Positions 27,114-36,719 of a DNA stretch of 64,000 nt are shown here, piece by piece. Source of the DNA: Bacillus fonticola (lineage in GTDB: Bacteria; Bacillota; Bacilli; Bacillales; JC228); the NCBI RefSeq assembly GCF_012955605.1, contig NZ_CP052135.1:1209501-1273500 (forward strand), read 5' to 3'. The stretch's first letter is position 1. Every line of letters begins with the position of its first letter. The position numbers and the translations under genes are program-made. The notes below the pieces were generated by a model. That model had not been told where the DNA came from and made no database searches. It saw nothing but the letters and a program-made list of their open reading frames with translations.

Positions 27114-27731
27114 GATAAGAGCGTTAATCCGGAGATAAGAGCGTTAATCCGGGGATAAGAGCGTTAATCCCGAGATAAGAGCGCTAATCCCGAGATAAGA
27201 GCGTTAATCTGGAAATAAGAGCGTTAATCCGGGGATAAGAGCGCTAATCCGAAGATAAGAGCGTTAATCCCGAGATAAGAGCGTTAATCCGGAGATAAGA
27301 GCGCTAATCCGGGGATAAGAGCGCTAATCCGAAGATAAGAGCGTTAATCTGGAAATAAGAGCGTTAATCCGGAAATAAGAGCGTTAATCCCGAGATAAGA
27401 GCGTTAATCCGGAGATAAGAGCGTTAATCCGGGGATAAGAGCGTTAATCCCGAGATAAGAGCGTTAATCCCAGGATAAGAGCGTTAATCCCGAGATAAGA
27501 GCGTTAATCTGGGGATAAGAGCGTTAATCCGGAGATAAGAGCGTTAATCCGGAGATAAGAGCGTTAATCCCAAGATAAGAGCGTTAATCCGGGGATAAGA
27601 GCGTTAATCTGGAAATAAGAGCGTTAATCCCGAGATAAGAGCGCTAATCCGGAGATAAGAGCGTTAATCCCAGGATAAGAGCGCTAACCCCGAGATAAGA
27701 GCGCTAACCCCGAGATAAGAGCGCTAACCCC
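27114..27731 (+). repeat. 20-bp tandem array, type B (about 31 units)
   Basis: Thirty-one units of GATAAGAGCGTTAATCC plus three variable bases (often GGA, CGA, GGG or CAG), period exactly 20. Position 11 is T or C (GCGTTAA or GCGCTAA). The unit has an imperfect palindrome, GGAT...ATCC. It fills the gap between the bshC terminator and the mraZ promoter region. Confidence 0.96.
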
Positions 27732-27949
27732 CATATTTCTACAAATCTCCTTCGTGCTTCCCCACAGTCCACCACCAACCCACAATACTTTGCATAAAAT
27801 GTCCTCCATCCGTCGATTCCCCGCGCGTTTTGACGAGCGATAATGTGAATAACGTGAAGGAATTAGTTCATAGAAAGCGAAAACAAAAAACTGTGGAGAA
27901 AAGTGGGGCGATGTGGTACATTTGAGGTAAGAAGTGGGGGTATACGGAT

Positions 27950-28381
27950 ATGTTCATGGGAGAGCACCAACATAACGTAGACCAAAAAGGACGCCTCATC
28001 GTACCTGCGAAGTTTCGCGAGGAGTTAGGGGAGACGTTCGTGGTCACACGTGGTCTGGATCAATGTTTATTCGTATACCCACTGGATGAATGGAAAGTAG
28101 TCGAAGAAAAGTTAAAAACGCTTCCCATGACAAAAAAAGACGCACGAGCTTTTACTCGCTTCTTCTTTTCCGGGGCATCGGAGTGTGAATTGGACAAGCA
28201 AGGACGCGTCAATTTACCCCCAAGCCTGAGAAAGTATGCTGCTATTGAAAAAGAGTGCATGATTGTCGGCGTCTCGAGCCGTATCGAAATTTGGAGTGAA
28301 CCGCTTTGGCAAGAATACTTTGCTCAATCAGAGGAATCCTTTAATGAAATTGCAGAAAATATGATGGACTTTGATATCTAA
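27950..28381 (+). CDS. mraZ: Transcriptional regulator MraZ
   Basis: A 143-residue protein with two AbrB-like DNA-binding halves, each with the family signature: [14 protein letters not shown] near residue 11 and [15 protein letters not shown] near residue 84. MraZ binds repeats in its own promoter and controls the dcw cluster. I could not confirm the operator repeats by eye in 27,860-27,945. ATG start after AGTGGGGG. First gene of the dcw cluster; here it is separated from rsmH by a 326-base insertion of repeats. Confidence 0.95.
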   Translation: MFMGEHQHNVDQKGRLIVPAKFREELGETFVVTRGLDQCLFVYPLDEWKVVEEKLKTLPMTKKDARAFTRFFFSGASECELDKQGRVNLPPSLRKYAAIEKECMIVGVSSRIEIWSEPLWQEYFAQSEESFNEIAENMMDFDI

Positions 28382-28660
28382 CGAAAAGCGAAGGGCGGTT
28401 GCTTAGGGGAACCCACTCATCTCAGAACCGGAGTGAAAGTCGTTCTTCAGACTTTTGCGTAGGGGCTGAAATGACGTGCGGTCCCCTACCGCCCGTAGCT
28501 AGACAAACGAAAAGCGAAGGGCGGTTGCTTAGGGGAACCCACTCATCTCAGAACCGGAGTGAAAGTCGTTCTTCAGACTTTTGCGTAGGGGCTGAAATGA
28601 CGTGCGGTCCCCTACCGCCCGTAGCTAGACAAACGAAAAGCGAAGGGCGGTTGTTTAGGC
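28381..28660 (+). repeat. Tandem 126-bp hairpin element, 2.2 copies
   Basis: ACGAAAAGCGAAGGGCGGTTG begins at 28,381, 28,507 and 28,633. The two full copies look identical; the third stops after about 28 bases. Each full copy folds: GGGCGGT / ACCGCCC (outer stem), a TGCTT bulge, AGGGGA / TCCCCT (inner stem) and a small internal hairpin AAAGTC / GACTTT. The ends GCGAAAGC... and GTAGCTAGAC resemble a dispersed Bacillaceae repeat that I remember beginning TGTCTAGCTCCAGCG on the other strand. A 97-residue ORF inside is a by-product. Confidence 0.93.
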
Positions 28661-28707
28661 TTTACGGATTCAAAGTGACACCCGACATCTAGAAAGGAAG
28701 TTTTTTG

Positions 28708-29670
28708 ATGTTTGAGCATACAACGGTACTACTCGAAGAAGCGGTAGAGGGACTGGCTGTAAAAGAAGGCGGCGTGTACGTGGATTGTACACTCGGTGGA
28801 GCGGGACACACGAGGCTCATTGCTCAGAAGCTTGCTGGCAGTGGACATGTGTATGCGTTTGATCAAGATGACGCGGCCTTACGTAATGCAGAACAAGTTT
28901 TGTCTAGGTTTTCAAACGTGACGATGGTTCGGTCTAATTTTCGCCATCTACACGAGGAGTTGACGAGCCGGGGTGTAAAACAGGTGGATGGAGTGTTGTA
29001 CGATTTGGGCGTTTCCTCTCCACAGTTTGATACGCCAGAACGTGGTTTTAGCTACCGGTTTGATACACCGCTTGATATGCGTATGGATCAGTCACAGCCC
29101 TTATCGGCAAAGGAAGTAGTAAACGAATGGTCGTTTGAACAGTTAGTACGGATCTTTTATACATATGGTGAGGAGAAATTTTCAAAACAAATTGCTCGCG
29201 CCATTGAACGAAGTCGAGCGTCTAAATCGATCGAAACTACTGGGGAGCTCGTCGAATTGATTAAAGAAGCGATTCCTGCTCCAGCGCGACGAACAGGTGG
29301 ACATCCAGCGAAGAGAGTGTTTCAAGCGATACGCATTGCGGTCAATGACGAATTAGGTGCGTTTGAAGAATCTCTAGAGGCAGCAAGGTTATTGCTTGCA
29401 CCAGCTGGGCGATTGTCTGTCATTACGTTTCATTCTTTAGAGGATCGACTTTGTAAGCAGCTGATAAAGCAGTGGAGTACGCCGAGGGAACTTCCAAAAG
29501 GTTTGCCTGTGTTACCGGATGATGCTCGATTTCAAGCCTCGATGAAATTGGTTACACGAAAGCCAATTTTACCGACAGAGGAAGAAGAAAGTGAAAATCG
29601 CCGAGCGCGCTCTGCCAAACTACGAGTTGCAGAACGTACAACGGCCCCATTAGACAAAACGAATAGATAA
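28708..29670 (+). CDS. rsmH: 16S rRNA (cytosine1402-N4)-methyltransferase RsmH
   Basis: A 320-residue methyltransferase (MraW) for C1402 of 16S rRNA. The SAM site [30 protein letters not shown] and the C-terminal [14 protein letters not shown] match the family fully. ATG at 28708 follows GAAAGGAAG; a TTG three bases earlier is also possible. ftsL follows 20 bases after its stop. Confidence 0.95.
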   Translation: MFEHTTVLLEEAVEGLAVKEGGVYVDCTLGGAGHTRLIAQKLAGSGHVYAFDQDDAALRNAEQVLSRFSNVTMVRSNFRHLHEELTSRGVKQVDGVLYDLGVSSPQFDTPERGFSYRFDTPLDMRMDQSQPLSAKEVVNEWSFEQLVRIFYTYGEEKFSKQIARAIERSRASKSIETTGELVELIKEAIPAPARRTGGHPAKRVFQAIRIAVNDELGAFEESLEAARLLLAPAGRLSVITFHSLEDRLCKQLIKQWSTPRELPKGLPVLPDDARFQASMKLVTRKPILPTEEEESENRRARSAKLRVAERTTAPLDKTNR

Positions 29671-29689
29671 CAGAAGAGGAGGGCGCTCT

Positions 29690-30049
29690 ATGAGTCAAGT
29701 AGCTCGCAATTTTACAGAACAAGCATATGAGACGAGGCAAGAACGTAGACAGGTGTCTTCAAGTCAAAAGGCAGTGAGTGTTACGATCGGAGAATGGGTT
29801 ACTGTGATTCTCTGTGCCGTCATTTTGGCTGGACTGGCGTATTTTGTGATTAATAATCAATCCGCTCTGTATGAAATGAACAAAAACATCGCGACAGTGG
29901 AAGCTGACATTGAAAACCAACAAACGCGTAACGAAGATCTCTCCATGCAAGTGAGTGAATTGAGCACTTATGAGCGTGTCTGGGCAAAGGCGAAAGAGCA
30001 AGGATTGGAATTGCGTGAAGATAACGTAAAGGTTGTGGAAGGGGAATGA
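29690..30049 (+). CDS. ftsL: Cell division protein FtsL
   Basis: A 119-residue bitopic protein: basic cytoplasmic head, one membrane helix (about residues 36-54, WVTVILCAVILAGLAYFVI) and an extracellular coiled coil. It works with DivIC and DivIB in the divisome. Its place between rsmH and pbpB, and size, identify it. It overlaps pbpB by four bases (ATGA). Confidence 0.88.
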   Translation: MSQVARNFTEQAYETRQERRQVSSSQKAVSVTIGEWVTVILCAVILAGLAYFVINNQSALYEMNKNIATVEADIENQQTRNEDLSMQVSELSTYERVWAKAKEQGLELREDNVKVVEGE

Positions 30050-32280
30050 ATCAGCAACCCAACATGACAAAAGGAGCAGCCTTTCTCTTTGCAGGATTTG
30101 GGCTGCTCTTTCTTATTTTAATCATTCGTTTTGCTTTTTTACAAATTGGTGGGCAGACTGACGGTCGTGTGTTAGCTGTAGAAGCGGAGAAAAATTATCG
30201 TACATCCTCTGTTATTGAGGCAAATCGTGGGAGTATTTTGGATCGAAACGGAGAGCCGATTGCTGTAAACGCGAGCTCATTTCGACTAGTTGCAGTTCTG
30301 GCTGAGCAGGCTACTGAGGATGAAGATGAACCACGACATGTTGTGGACCCAGAAAAAACGGCCAGTGAGTTAGCGACCGTTTTGGATATGGAAGAATCGG
30401 CTATTTTAGAACAGCTCAAAGATGGGATCTCACGCGACAGATATCAAGTTGAATTTGGTAACGCAGGTCGCAGGCTTTCCCAAACTGAAAAAGAAAAAAT
30501 TGAATCGATGAACTTACCTGGAGTCCTCTTTCAACGAGAACAGCAGCGGTTTTATCCGAATGGAGTGTTTGCTTCTCACGTCATTGGCTATACATCGTAC
30601 GTAACGAATGAGGATGACGGCACAACCACGATGGTCGGGGAGTTAGGATTAGAGAAAAGTTTAAATGACCTTCTGAAGGCAACCGATGGCAAAGTAGTGG
30701 AGCGGGAAGATTACTATGGTTTGCCGCTCTTCGGTGATGGGCAAGAAATCACACCAGCAATCGATGGGAAAAACGTTACGTTGACGCTCGATAAAAAAAT
30801 ACAAACGTTTTTAGAAGACGCCATGAACCGGGTGGATGAAAAGTATAAGCCGAAACGGATGATGGCGATTGTGGCAGACCCAAAAACGGGTGAGATCCTC
30901 GCAATGGGGCAACGTCCGAGCTTCCATCCTGCTACACGAGTGGGACTAGAAGACTCTTGGTACAATGAAAATGTGGAATCGCGATTTGAGCCAGGTTCAA
31001 CAATGAAATCGTTCACGCTCGCTGCTGCGATTAATGAAGGAAAGTTTCCAGCGAACGAAACCTTTCTGTCTGGTAGTTTGCGAGTTCCAGGTGGTGTCAT
31101 CAACGATTATAACGAAGGTGTTGGCTGGGGACCCATTACGTTCCTTGAAGGAATACAAAGGTCATCGAATGTAGGTATTTCGCTCATCGCTAGAGACCAA
31201 CTGGGATACGACAATTTGTATCGTTATTTACAAGAATTCGGCTTTGATCAGGTAACAGGGATCGGTCTGCCTGGTGAAATCCCAGGACGAATACAATACG
31301 AATGGGAACTCGAGAAGCTGAACACTGCATTTGGGCAAGGAACATCAGTAACGCCCATCCAGCAAATTCAGGCATTCACCGCCATTGCCAACGATGGAAA
31401 GATGATGAAGCCACAAATTGTGAAAGAAGTGTTCGACCCAAACAAAGAAGAAGTCGTGACAACGTCGGAACCTGTCGTTGTCAACGAACCCATTACTGCA
31501 GAAACGGCTAAAGAGGTGCGTGATATTCTGGAAACAGTCGTCACTTCCGCAAACGGTACCGGCAACATTTATAGCTTGAAAGATGCAGGGTATGATGTGT
31601 TTGGTAAAACAGGTACAGCACAAATCTATGACAATGAAAAACAAGAATATTTGTCTGGCGAGGGTAATTATATTTATTCTTTTTTGGGCGGAGCACCTGT
31701 CGACGATCCGAAATTGATTATGCTTGTCGCGGTACAGCAACCGGAATTAAATGGTGAATACTCATCAAATCCTGTCGCACAAATATTTAAACCTGTCATG
31801 TCGAATAGCTTAAGTTATTTAAATATTAAACCGAGCGATATCAAAAAAACGAAAAGTGATCAAGTGCCTAATGTGAAGGGCAAGTCTGTCAAAGAAGCAA
31901 TAGACGTGATGGATAAGGTCGGCTTTCAATTAAATGTGGTCGGTTCGGGCTCAAACATCACCGAACAAATGCCTGTGGCCGGCACTGAACTGATGGCAGG
32001 TGAACGAGTCCTTGTCAAAACAGACGGCGATATCCTCATTCCAGATTTAATCGGCTGGTCATTCCAAGACGTGATGAAATGGATTGCACTCACCAACGTT
32101 GAATTAAATGCAGCAGGAAGCGGCTACGTCGTCGACCAAAGCGTTCCAGCAGGCACACCGCTCGAAGAAACGGGTCCATTTGTCATTAATTTTCAACGAC
32201 CTTATGAAAGCTTTCGAGACGAAAATATGCCGGAAACAGAAGAAGTAGAAATTAATCCGGTTGTTGAAGAAGGGACGTAA
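30046..32280 (+). CDS. pbpB: Penicillin-binding protein 2B
   Basis: A 744-residue class B transpeptidase that crosslinks septal peptidoglycan. N-terminal membrane helix (about 8-30), PBP dimer domain (about 55-240), and transpeptidase domain with SxxK in FEPGSTMKSFT, SSN in QRSSNVGISL and KTGT in VFGKTGTAQIY. Two C-terminal PASTA domains follow (about 605-720, starting PNVKGKSVKEAIDVMDKVGF and IPDLIGWSFQDVMKW). It overlaps ftsL by four bases. A terminator lies 30 bases after its stop. Confidence 0.95.
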   Translation: MNQQPNMTKGAAFLFAGFGLLFLILIIRFAFLQIGGQTDGRVLAVEAEKNYRTSSVIEANRGSILDRNGEPIAVNASSFRLVAVLAEQATEDEDEPRHVVDPEKTASELATVLDMEESAILEQLKDGISRDRYQVEFGNAGRRLSQTEKEKIESMNLPGVLFQREQQRFYPNGVFASHVIGYTSYVTNEDDGTTTMVGELGLEKSLNDLLKATDGKVVEREDYYGLPLFGDGQEITPAIDGKNVTLTLDKKIQTFLEDAMNRVDEKYKPKRMMAIVADPKTGEILAMGQRPSFHPATRVGLEDSWYNENVESRFEPGSTMKSFTLAAAINEGKFPANETFLSGSLRVPGGVINDYNEGVGWGPITFLEGIQRSSNVGISLIARDQLGYDNLYRYLQEFGFDQVTGIGLPGEIPGRIQYEWELEKLNTAFGQGTSVTPIQQIQAFTAIANDGKMMKPQIVKEVFDPNKEEVVTTSEPVVVNEPITAETAKEVRDILETVVTSANGTGNIYSLKDAGYDVFGKTGTAQIYDNEKQEYLSGEGNYIYSFLGGAPVDDPKLIMLVAVQQPELNGEYSSNPVAQIFKPVMSNSLSYLNIKPSDIKKTKSDQVPNVKGKSVKEAIDVMDKVGFQLNVVGSGSNITEQMPVAGTELMAGERVLVKTDGDILIPDLIGWSFQDVMKWIALTNVELNAAGSGYVVDQSVPAGTPLEETGPFVINFQRPYESFRDENMPETEEVEINPVVEEGT

Positions 32281-32310
32281 TAGGTAGAAGAAAGTTGCAA
32301 ACTGAAACAC

Positions 32311-32354
32311 CAGAGCCAATCACGCTGTAAGAAGGCGGATTGGCTTATTTTTTT
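32311..32354 (+). terminator. Terminator after pbpB
   Basis: GCCAATC / GATTGGC stem with a 16-base loop and a T-run. It separates pbpB from spoVD. Confidence 0.88.
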
Positions 32355-32430
32355 GGAGATTCATTTGTAGTTCAAAGGATCACACTGGGCGAGTCAGGCA
32401 CTTAATAAACGCGTGCCACGAACCAAGTAA

Positions 32431-32510
32431 CACAAATCCAGACTCATTCAGGACATATCCAGGCTCCAATCAAGAATCGAAACTAATCAGGTGCGAATCA
32501 AGACTTGGCT
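32431..32510 (+). repeat. Four decayed 20-bp units before spoVD
   Basis: Four successive 20-base segments carry ATCCAGACT, ATCCAGGCT, ATCGAAACT and ATCAAGACT at the same place in the period. The remaining gap between pbpB and spoVD (32,281-32,606) holds the terminator and the spoVD promoter region. Confidence 0.5.
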
Positions 32511-32551
32511 ATCTTCCTTTCTCTCGCTCGTACTACTCGGGACATGCTCCG

Positions 32552-32559
32552 CATACAGT
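32552..32559 (+). promoter_or_regulatory. Candidate sigma-E -10 box for spoVD
   Basis: CATACAGT fits the sigma-E -10 consensus CATACANT exactly, 48 bases before the spoVD start. The -35 (ATA expected about 16 bases upstream) is not clear. B. subtilis spoVD is known to be sigma-E-dependent. Confidence 0.45.
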
Positions 32560-32606
32560 GTAAGAGAATCCGTCTGAATGAGTTCAGAACAAAGGAGGGA
32601 CGAGAG

Positions 32607-34529
32607 GTGAAACGTGTTTCTCAAGTCACTGTCCGGAAACGACTCGTACTCACGCTCATCGTTGGCGTGCTTATTTTTGCCGTGATTGATTTGAGACTGG
32701 GGTTTGTGCAGCTAATTATAGGTGGGGAGCTCACTGAAAAGGCAGAGGAATTGTGGAGTCGAAACATTCCGTTTGAGCCTGAGCGGGGAGATATTTTGGA
32801 TCGGAACGGTGTGAAGTTGGCTACGAACAAAAGTGCACCCACTGTGTATGTGTTTCCGAGACAAATCGAGAATCCACAAGAAACAGCAGAAGCACTGGCA
32901 GGGGTATTAGAGGATCTCACAGTCGAAGAGGCCTATGAGTATGTGACGAGAAATGAAAGTAGCGTCAAAATGAAAGAAGGACGAAAAATCACACCAGAAA
33001 AAGCGAAAGAAGTCGAAAATTTGAACTTGAGTGGGGTTTATATTGCAGAAGATTCGGTTCGATACTATCCGTACGGTGATTATTTGTCCCACGTTCTTGG
33101 ATTTGCGGGTATCGACAACCAAGGTCTGATGGGATTGGAGCTGTATTATGATGAAGAGTTACAAGGAGAAAAAGGGTACGTGCAATTTAATGCGGACGGT
33201 AAAGGGAAGCTAATGGATGATACTGGCGGTAACTTTCAACCGGCAGTCAACGGGATGGATTTGAAGCTGACGATTGATGCCGATATTCAAACGATTTTAG
33301 AGAGGGAGCTGGATAATGCAGAGGCAGAATATAACCCTGATGGTGCTCTGGCGATTGCGATGGACCCAGATAATGGGGAAATTCTCGGTATGACGTCTCG
33401 ACCTGATTTTGATCCGGCTAACTTTGAGCTAGTCCCTCCTGAAATTTATAACAGAAATTTACCGATTTGGAGTACATTTGAGCCAGGTTCGACGTTTAAG
33501 ATTATTACACTTGCAGCGGCCTTGGAAGAGAACAAAGTGAATTTGTTGGAAGATACTTTTTACGATCCAGGTTATATAGAAGTGGATGGAACAAGTCTGC
33601 ACTGCTGGAAAGCTGGCGGGCATGGACCGGAAACGTTTTTAGAAGTCGTCCAAAATTCATGTAACCCTGGTTTTGTTGAGCTTGGACAACGACTCGGAAA
33701 AGAAACGCTTTTTAACTATATCGATGCCTTTGGCTTTGGTAAGAAAACAGGCATTGATTTGCAAGGGGAAGGGAAGGGGATTTTGTTCGACTTAGAAAAT
33801 GTCGGTCCTGTTGAACAAGCGACGACAGCTTTTGGCCAAGGGGTTTCCGTAACAGCGATTCAACAAGTAGCCGCCGTTGCTGCAGCAGTTAACGGAGGGA
33901 CGCTGTATACACCTTACATTGCAAAAGAGCTTGTCGATCCTGAAACCGGCAAAGTCGTGATGCGCAAAGAACCTGAAGCGAAACGACAAGTGATTTCAGA
34001 GGAAACGTCAGAAAAAATTCGTTATGCCCTTGAAAGCGTTGTCGCGCAAGGAACGGGAAAGGGAGCCTTCGTTGAGTCCTATCGAGTGGGAGGTAAAACG
34101 GGTACGGCACAAAAAGCGAAAGACGGGCGCTACTTGGAAAATAACTATGTCGTATCGTTTATGGGGTTTGCGCCTGCAGACGACCCAGAGATTGTCGTGT
34201 ATGTCGCCATCGATAACCCGAAAAATACGGTGCAGTTTGGTGGTGTAGTAGCGGCACCGATCGTTGGGAACATCATGGAAGACAGCATGCGTGCCCTTGG
34301 GGTGGAGCCACGAAAGAACCAGATTGAGAAAGAATATACATGGCTTGACACGCCACTCGTAGAGGTACCAGACCTCGTGGGGTTGACGACAAAAGAAATA
34401 CGACAAATGTTCGTGCCACTTCAACTGGACGTATCTGGGGAGGGTGATACAGTTGTCCAACAATCACCGCAAGCAGGAGTTAAGGTGAAAGAAAACTCGA
34501 AGATCCGTATCTATTTAGACGAAGAATAA
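32607..34529 (+). CDS. spoVD: Stage V sporulation protein D (class B PBP)
   Basis: A 640-residue transpeptidase needed for spore cortex synthesis, paired with SpoVE. One N-terminal membrane helix, dimer domain (about 55-230), then SxxK in FEPGSTFKIIT, SxN in VQNSCNPGFVE and KTGT in VGGKTGTAQKA, with one C-terminal PASTA domain (VPDLVGLTTKEIRQMF). PBP2B has two PASTA domains, which distinguishes the paralogues. GTG at 32607 follows AAAGGAGGG. Terminators before and after make it its own transcription unit. Confidence 0.95.
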   Translation: MKRVSQVTVRKRLVLTLIVGVLIFAVIDLRLGFVQLIIGGELTEKAEELWSRNIPFEPERGDILDRNGVKLATNKSAPTVYVFPRQIENPQETAEALAGVLEDLTVEEAYEYVTRNESSVKMKEGRKITPEKAKEVENLNLSGVYIAEDSVRYYPYGDYLSHVLGFAGIDNQGLMGLELYYDEELQGEKGYVQFNADGKGKLMDDTGGNFQPAVNGMDLKLTIDADIQTILERELDNAEAEYNPDGALAIAMDPDNGEILGMTSRPDFDPANFELVPPEIYNRNLPIWSTFEPGSTFKIITLAAALEENKVNLLEDTFYDPGYIEVDGTSLHCWKAGGHGPETFLEVVQNSCNPGFVELGQRLGKETLFNYIDAFGFGKKTGIDLQGEGKGILFDLENVGPVEQATTAFGQGVSVTAIQQVAAVAAAVNGGTLYTPYIAKELVDPETGKVVMRKEPEAKRQVISEETSEKIRYALESVVAQGTGKGAFVESYRVGGKTGTAQKAKDGRYLENNYVVSFMGFAPADDPEIVVYVAIDNPKNTVQFGGVVAAPIVGNIMEDSMRALGVEPRKNQIEKEYTWLDTPLVEVPDLVGLTTKEIRQMFVPLQLDVSGEGDTVVQQSPQAGVKVKENSKIRIYLDEE

Positions 34530-34608
34530 TCTGTGATTAGAGCTAGTGAACGTGATCAAAGGTCGGAACACACGATTGTGAGTCGAAATCCGCAATGGAT
34601 GGACAAAG

Positions 34609-34645
34609 TACACACCTCGGATTGATTTGGTGTGTGCTTTTTTGT
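34609..34645 (+). terminator. Terminator of spoVD
   Basis: ACACACC / GGTGTGT stem with an 11-base loop and six T. Confidence 0.9.
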
Positions 34646-35000
34646 AGTGGATGTTTAGCTTCAAAACGAAATCACAAGTATCACGAGCAAGAAAACCGTG
34701 ATGCAGGACACAGAACGCACGATGCCAACTTTAGACAAAGTTCATGAACTCCTCAGATCTCGTAGGTGCCTAGGTAGGCCGGCTTTTGTTAAAAGGGAAT
34801 GGCTTCAGCGGAGATCCGTGCTTTTGAAATGAGGATTCGTTCTCGCTACAATGGGTGTTTGTGAAAACGTAGCAATCGCTTGCTTATTCATGTACAATAG
34901 AGAGGATTTTTACATAGTGGGAAGTTGCTGAATAGGTCACGATACACGCTAAACATACATAGTGAATAGAGAAGAATTTCTGAACGAGAGGAAGGCGCTT
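34646..35000. other. Intergenic region between spoVD and murE
   Basis: About 355 bases with no convincing gene. It should contain a murE promoter; TACAAT at 34,896-34,901 is a possible -10, but I see no good -35 at the right distance. No RNA structure recognised. Confidence 0.35.
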
Positions 35001-36470
35001 ATGAAAGCAAGTGATCTCTTTCAACGTTCACTCCTTGGTTCTTTGCCTGATGAGGTAAAGGCGCTTGACATTACTGGGGTGGAGCAAAATAGTCGTCTTG
35101 TGAAAAAGGGTCATGTATTTATTTGTATAAAAGGGTATACCGTGGATGGACACGATTTTGTCGAACAAGCGGTAAAAAACGGAGCAGCGCTTGTCGTTGC
35201 TGAGCGTACAGTTAATGTAGATGTACCTGTTCTCGTCGTACCTAACTCACGGCGCATGATGGGGCAACTCGCGGTGATATTTTACGGGGCACCTTCGCAA
35301 AAGCTGTCTGTTATTGGAGTGACAGGAACGAACGGCAAAACGTCTACCACTCATTTCATTGAGGCAATGTTTCGTAATCTAGGGAACAAGACAGGCTTGA
35401 TCGGGACGATGTACTACAAAATCGGTGATCGGTCGTATCCAACTAAGAACACGACACCGGATAGTTTGACATTACAGCGGATTTTTGCCGAAATGGTGGA
35501 GGCTGGTGTGGATGTGTGTGTCATGGAGGTATCATCGCACGCGCTAATTGAGGGGAGAATGCATGGTGTTGACGTCGATGTGGCTGCGTTTACAAACTTA
35601 ACTCAGGATCATCTTGATTTTCATGACACGATGACAGATTACTTATACGCAAAAGGTTTATTGTTTTCACAACTAGGATCTATGGCACTATTGAACGGAA
35701 AAGCTGCGGTCATTAATGCGGATGATAGCTATGCGTCGCAACTGGTCGAGACGTCGGCCGCACCTGTGTTTACTTATGGTCTGCACAAGCATGCCGATGT
35801 GCGTGCGCCCGAGTGGAGCTTTGATGCAAAAGGGCTACAATGCACGGTGGAAGTGGGAAGTGAAACCTTTCATTTAACGCTTCCGCTTGTGGGCGAATTT
35901 ATGGTGTATAATGTGTTGGCAGCGATGACAGTCTGCTTAACGAGAGGTGTTTCTCCACAACGCTGTATAGAAGCGATGAAAGCAATCAAAGGCGTCCCTG
36001 GACGGTTTGAACTCGTCCCAGCGCTTGCAGATGATGTGACGGTGATCGTGGATTACGCCCATACGCCGGATAGCTTAGGGAATGTGTTGAAAACGGCTAA
36101 ACAGATTACTGAGCGTAAACTATGGGTAGTTGTCGGGTGTGGAGGTGATCGTGATCGCAAGAAACGTCCGATCATGGCGAGTATTGCTTGTGAAGTAGCA
36201 GATCACGCTGTATTCACTTCCGATAACCCACGAACTGAGGAGCCAGAGAAGATTTTACATGATATGGAAGAAGGCGTACCCTCTCGTTCCTACACGTCCA
36301 TCCTTGATCGAAGAGAAGCTATTTTTTACGCCATTGAACAAGCGGAACGTGGCGATGTGATCGTGATCGCAGGCAAAGGTCACGAGACGTATCAAATCCT
36401 AAAAGACCGGACAATTGACTTTGATGACCGGCTTGTCGCGAAAGAATGTTTGGAAGCGCGTTATTCATAA
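35001..36470 (+). CDS. murE: UDP-MurNAc-tripeptide synthetase MurE
   Basis: A 489-residue Mur ligase adding the third residue of the stem peptide. ATP loop GVTGTNGKTSTTHF, MEVSSHALIEGRMHGVD and the signature DNPRTEEP, whose DNPR is characteristic of enzymes using meso-diaminopimelate rather than lysine. I start at ATG 35001 after AGAGGAAGG. The upstream in-frame ATG (34962) would add 13 residues without a ribosome site. Followed by a 600-base gap filled with repeats before mraY. Confidence 0.94.
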   Translation: MKASDLFQRSLLGSLPDEVKALDITGVEQNSRLVKKGHVFICIKGYTVDGHDFVEQAVKNGAALVVAERTVNVDVPVLVVPNSRRMMGQLAVIFYGAPSQKLSVIGVTGTNGKTSTTHFIEAMFRNLGNKTGLIGTMYYKIGDRSYPTKNTTPDSLTLQRIFAEMVEAGVDVCVMEVSSHALIEGRMHGVDVDVAAFTNLTQDHLDFHDTMTDYLYAKGLLFSQLGSMALLNGKAAVINADDSYASQLVETSAAPVFTYGLHKHADVRAPEWSFDAKGLQCTVEVGSETFHLTLPLVGEFMVYNVLAAMTVCLTRGVSPQRCIEAMKAIKGVPGRFELVPALADDVTVIVDYAHTPDSLGNVLKTAKQITERKLWVVVGCGGDRDRKKRPIMASIACEVADHAVFTSDNPRTEEPEKILHDMEEGVPSRSYTSILDRREAIFYAIEQAERGDVIVIAGKGHETYQILKDRTIDFDDRLVAKECLEARYS

Positions 36471-36719
36471 ACTTTATTAAAATACGTCTCTTTTCCAGTT
36501 CTATCTCATAAGATAAGCAGTGACAAACGTGTAGAGCTTGTACTAAGGGCCCACACGACGTGGGTTAGAAAAGCGTTGCGCTCGCAAGGATGTGAGTGTT
36601 CCTTCCTTACTAGGACGTCGCGAACTTAGCCTTTTATCTTCTTAATTCAAGGCTGTTTTCTAAAAGATTGTTGCTTTTTTTATGAAATCCCATTACACAG
36701 TAGCTATATGATGCGATAT

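Noticed and set aside
27114..27731. CRISPR array
   Set aside because: The period is a constant 20 with about 17 bases conserved and three variable, so there are no spacers. No cas genes are nearby.
28399..28692. A 97-residue frame with a 42-residue repeat
   Set aside because: It is the 126-bp hairpin element read through (126 is divisible by three by chance), without a convincing ribosome site, and its bases are explained by hairpin arms.
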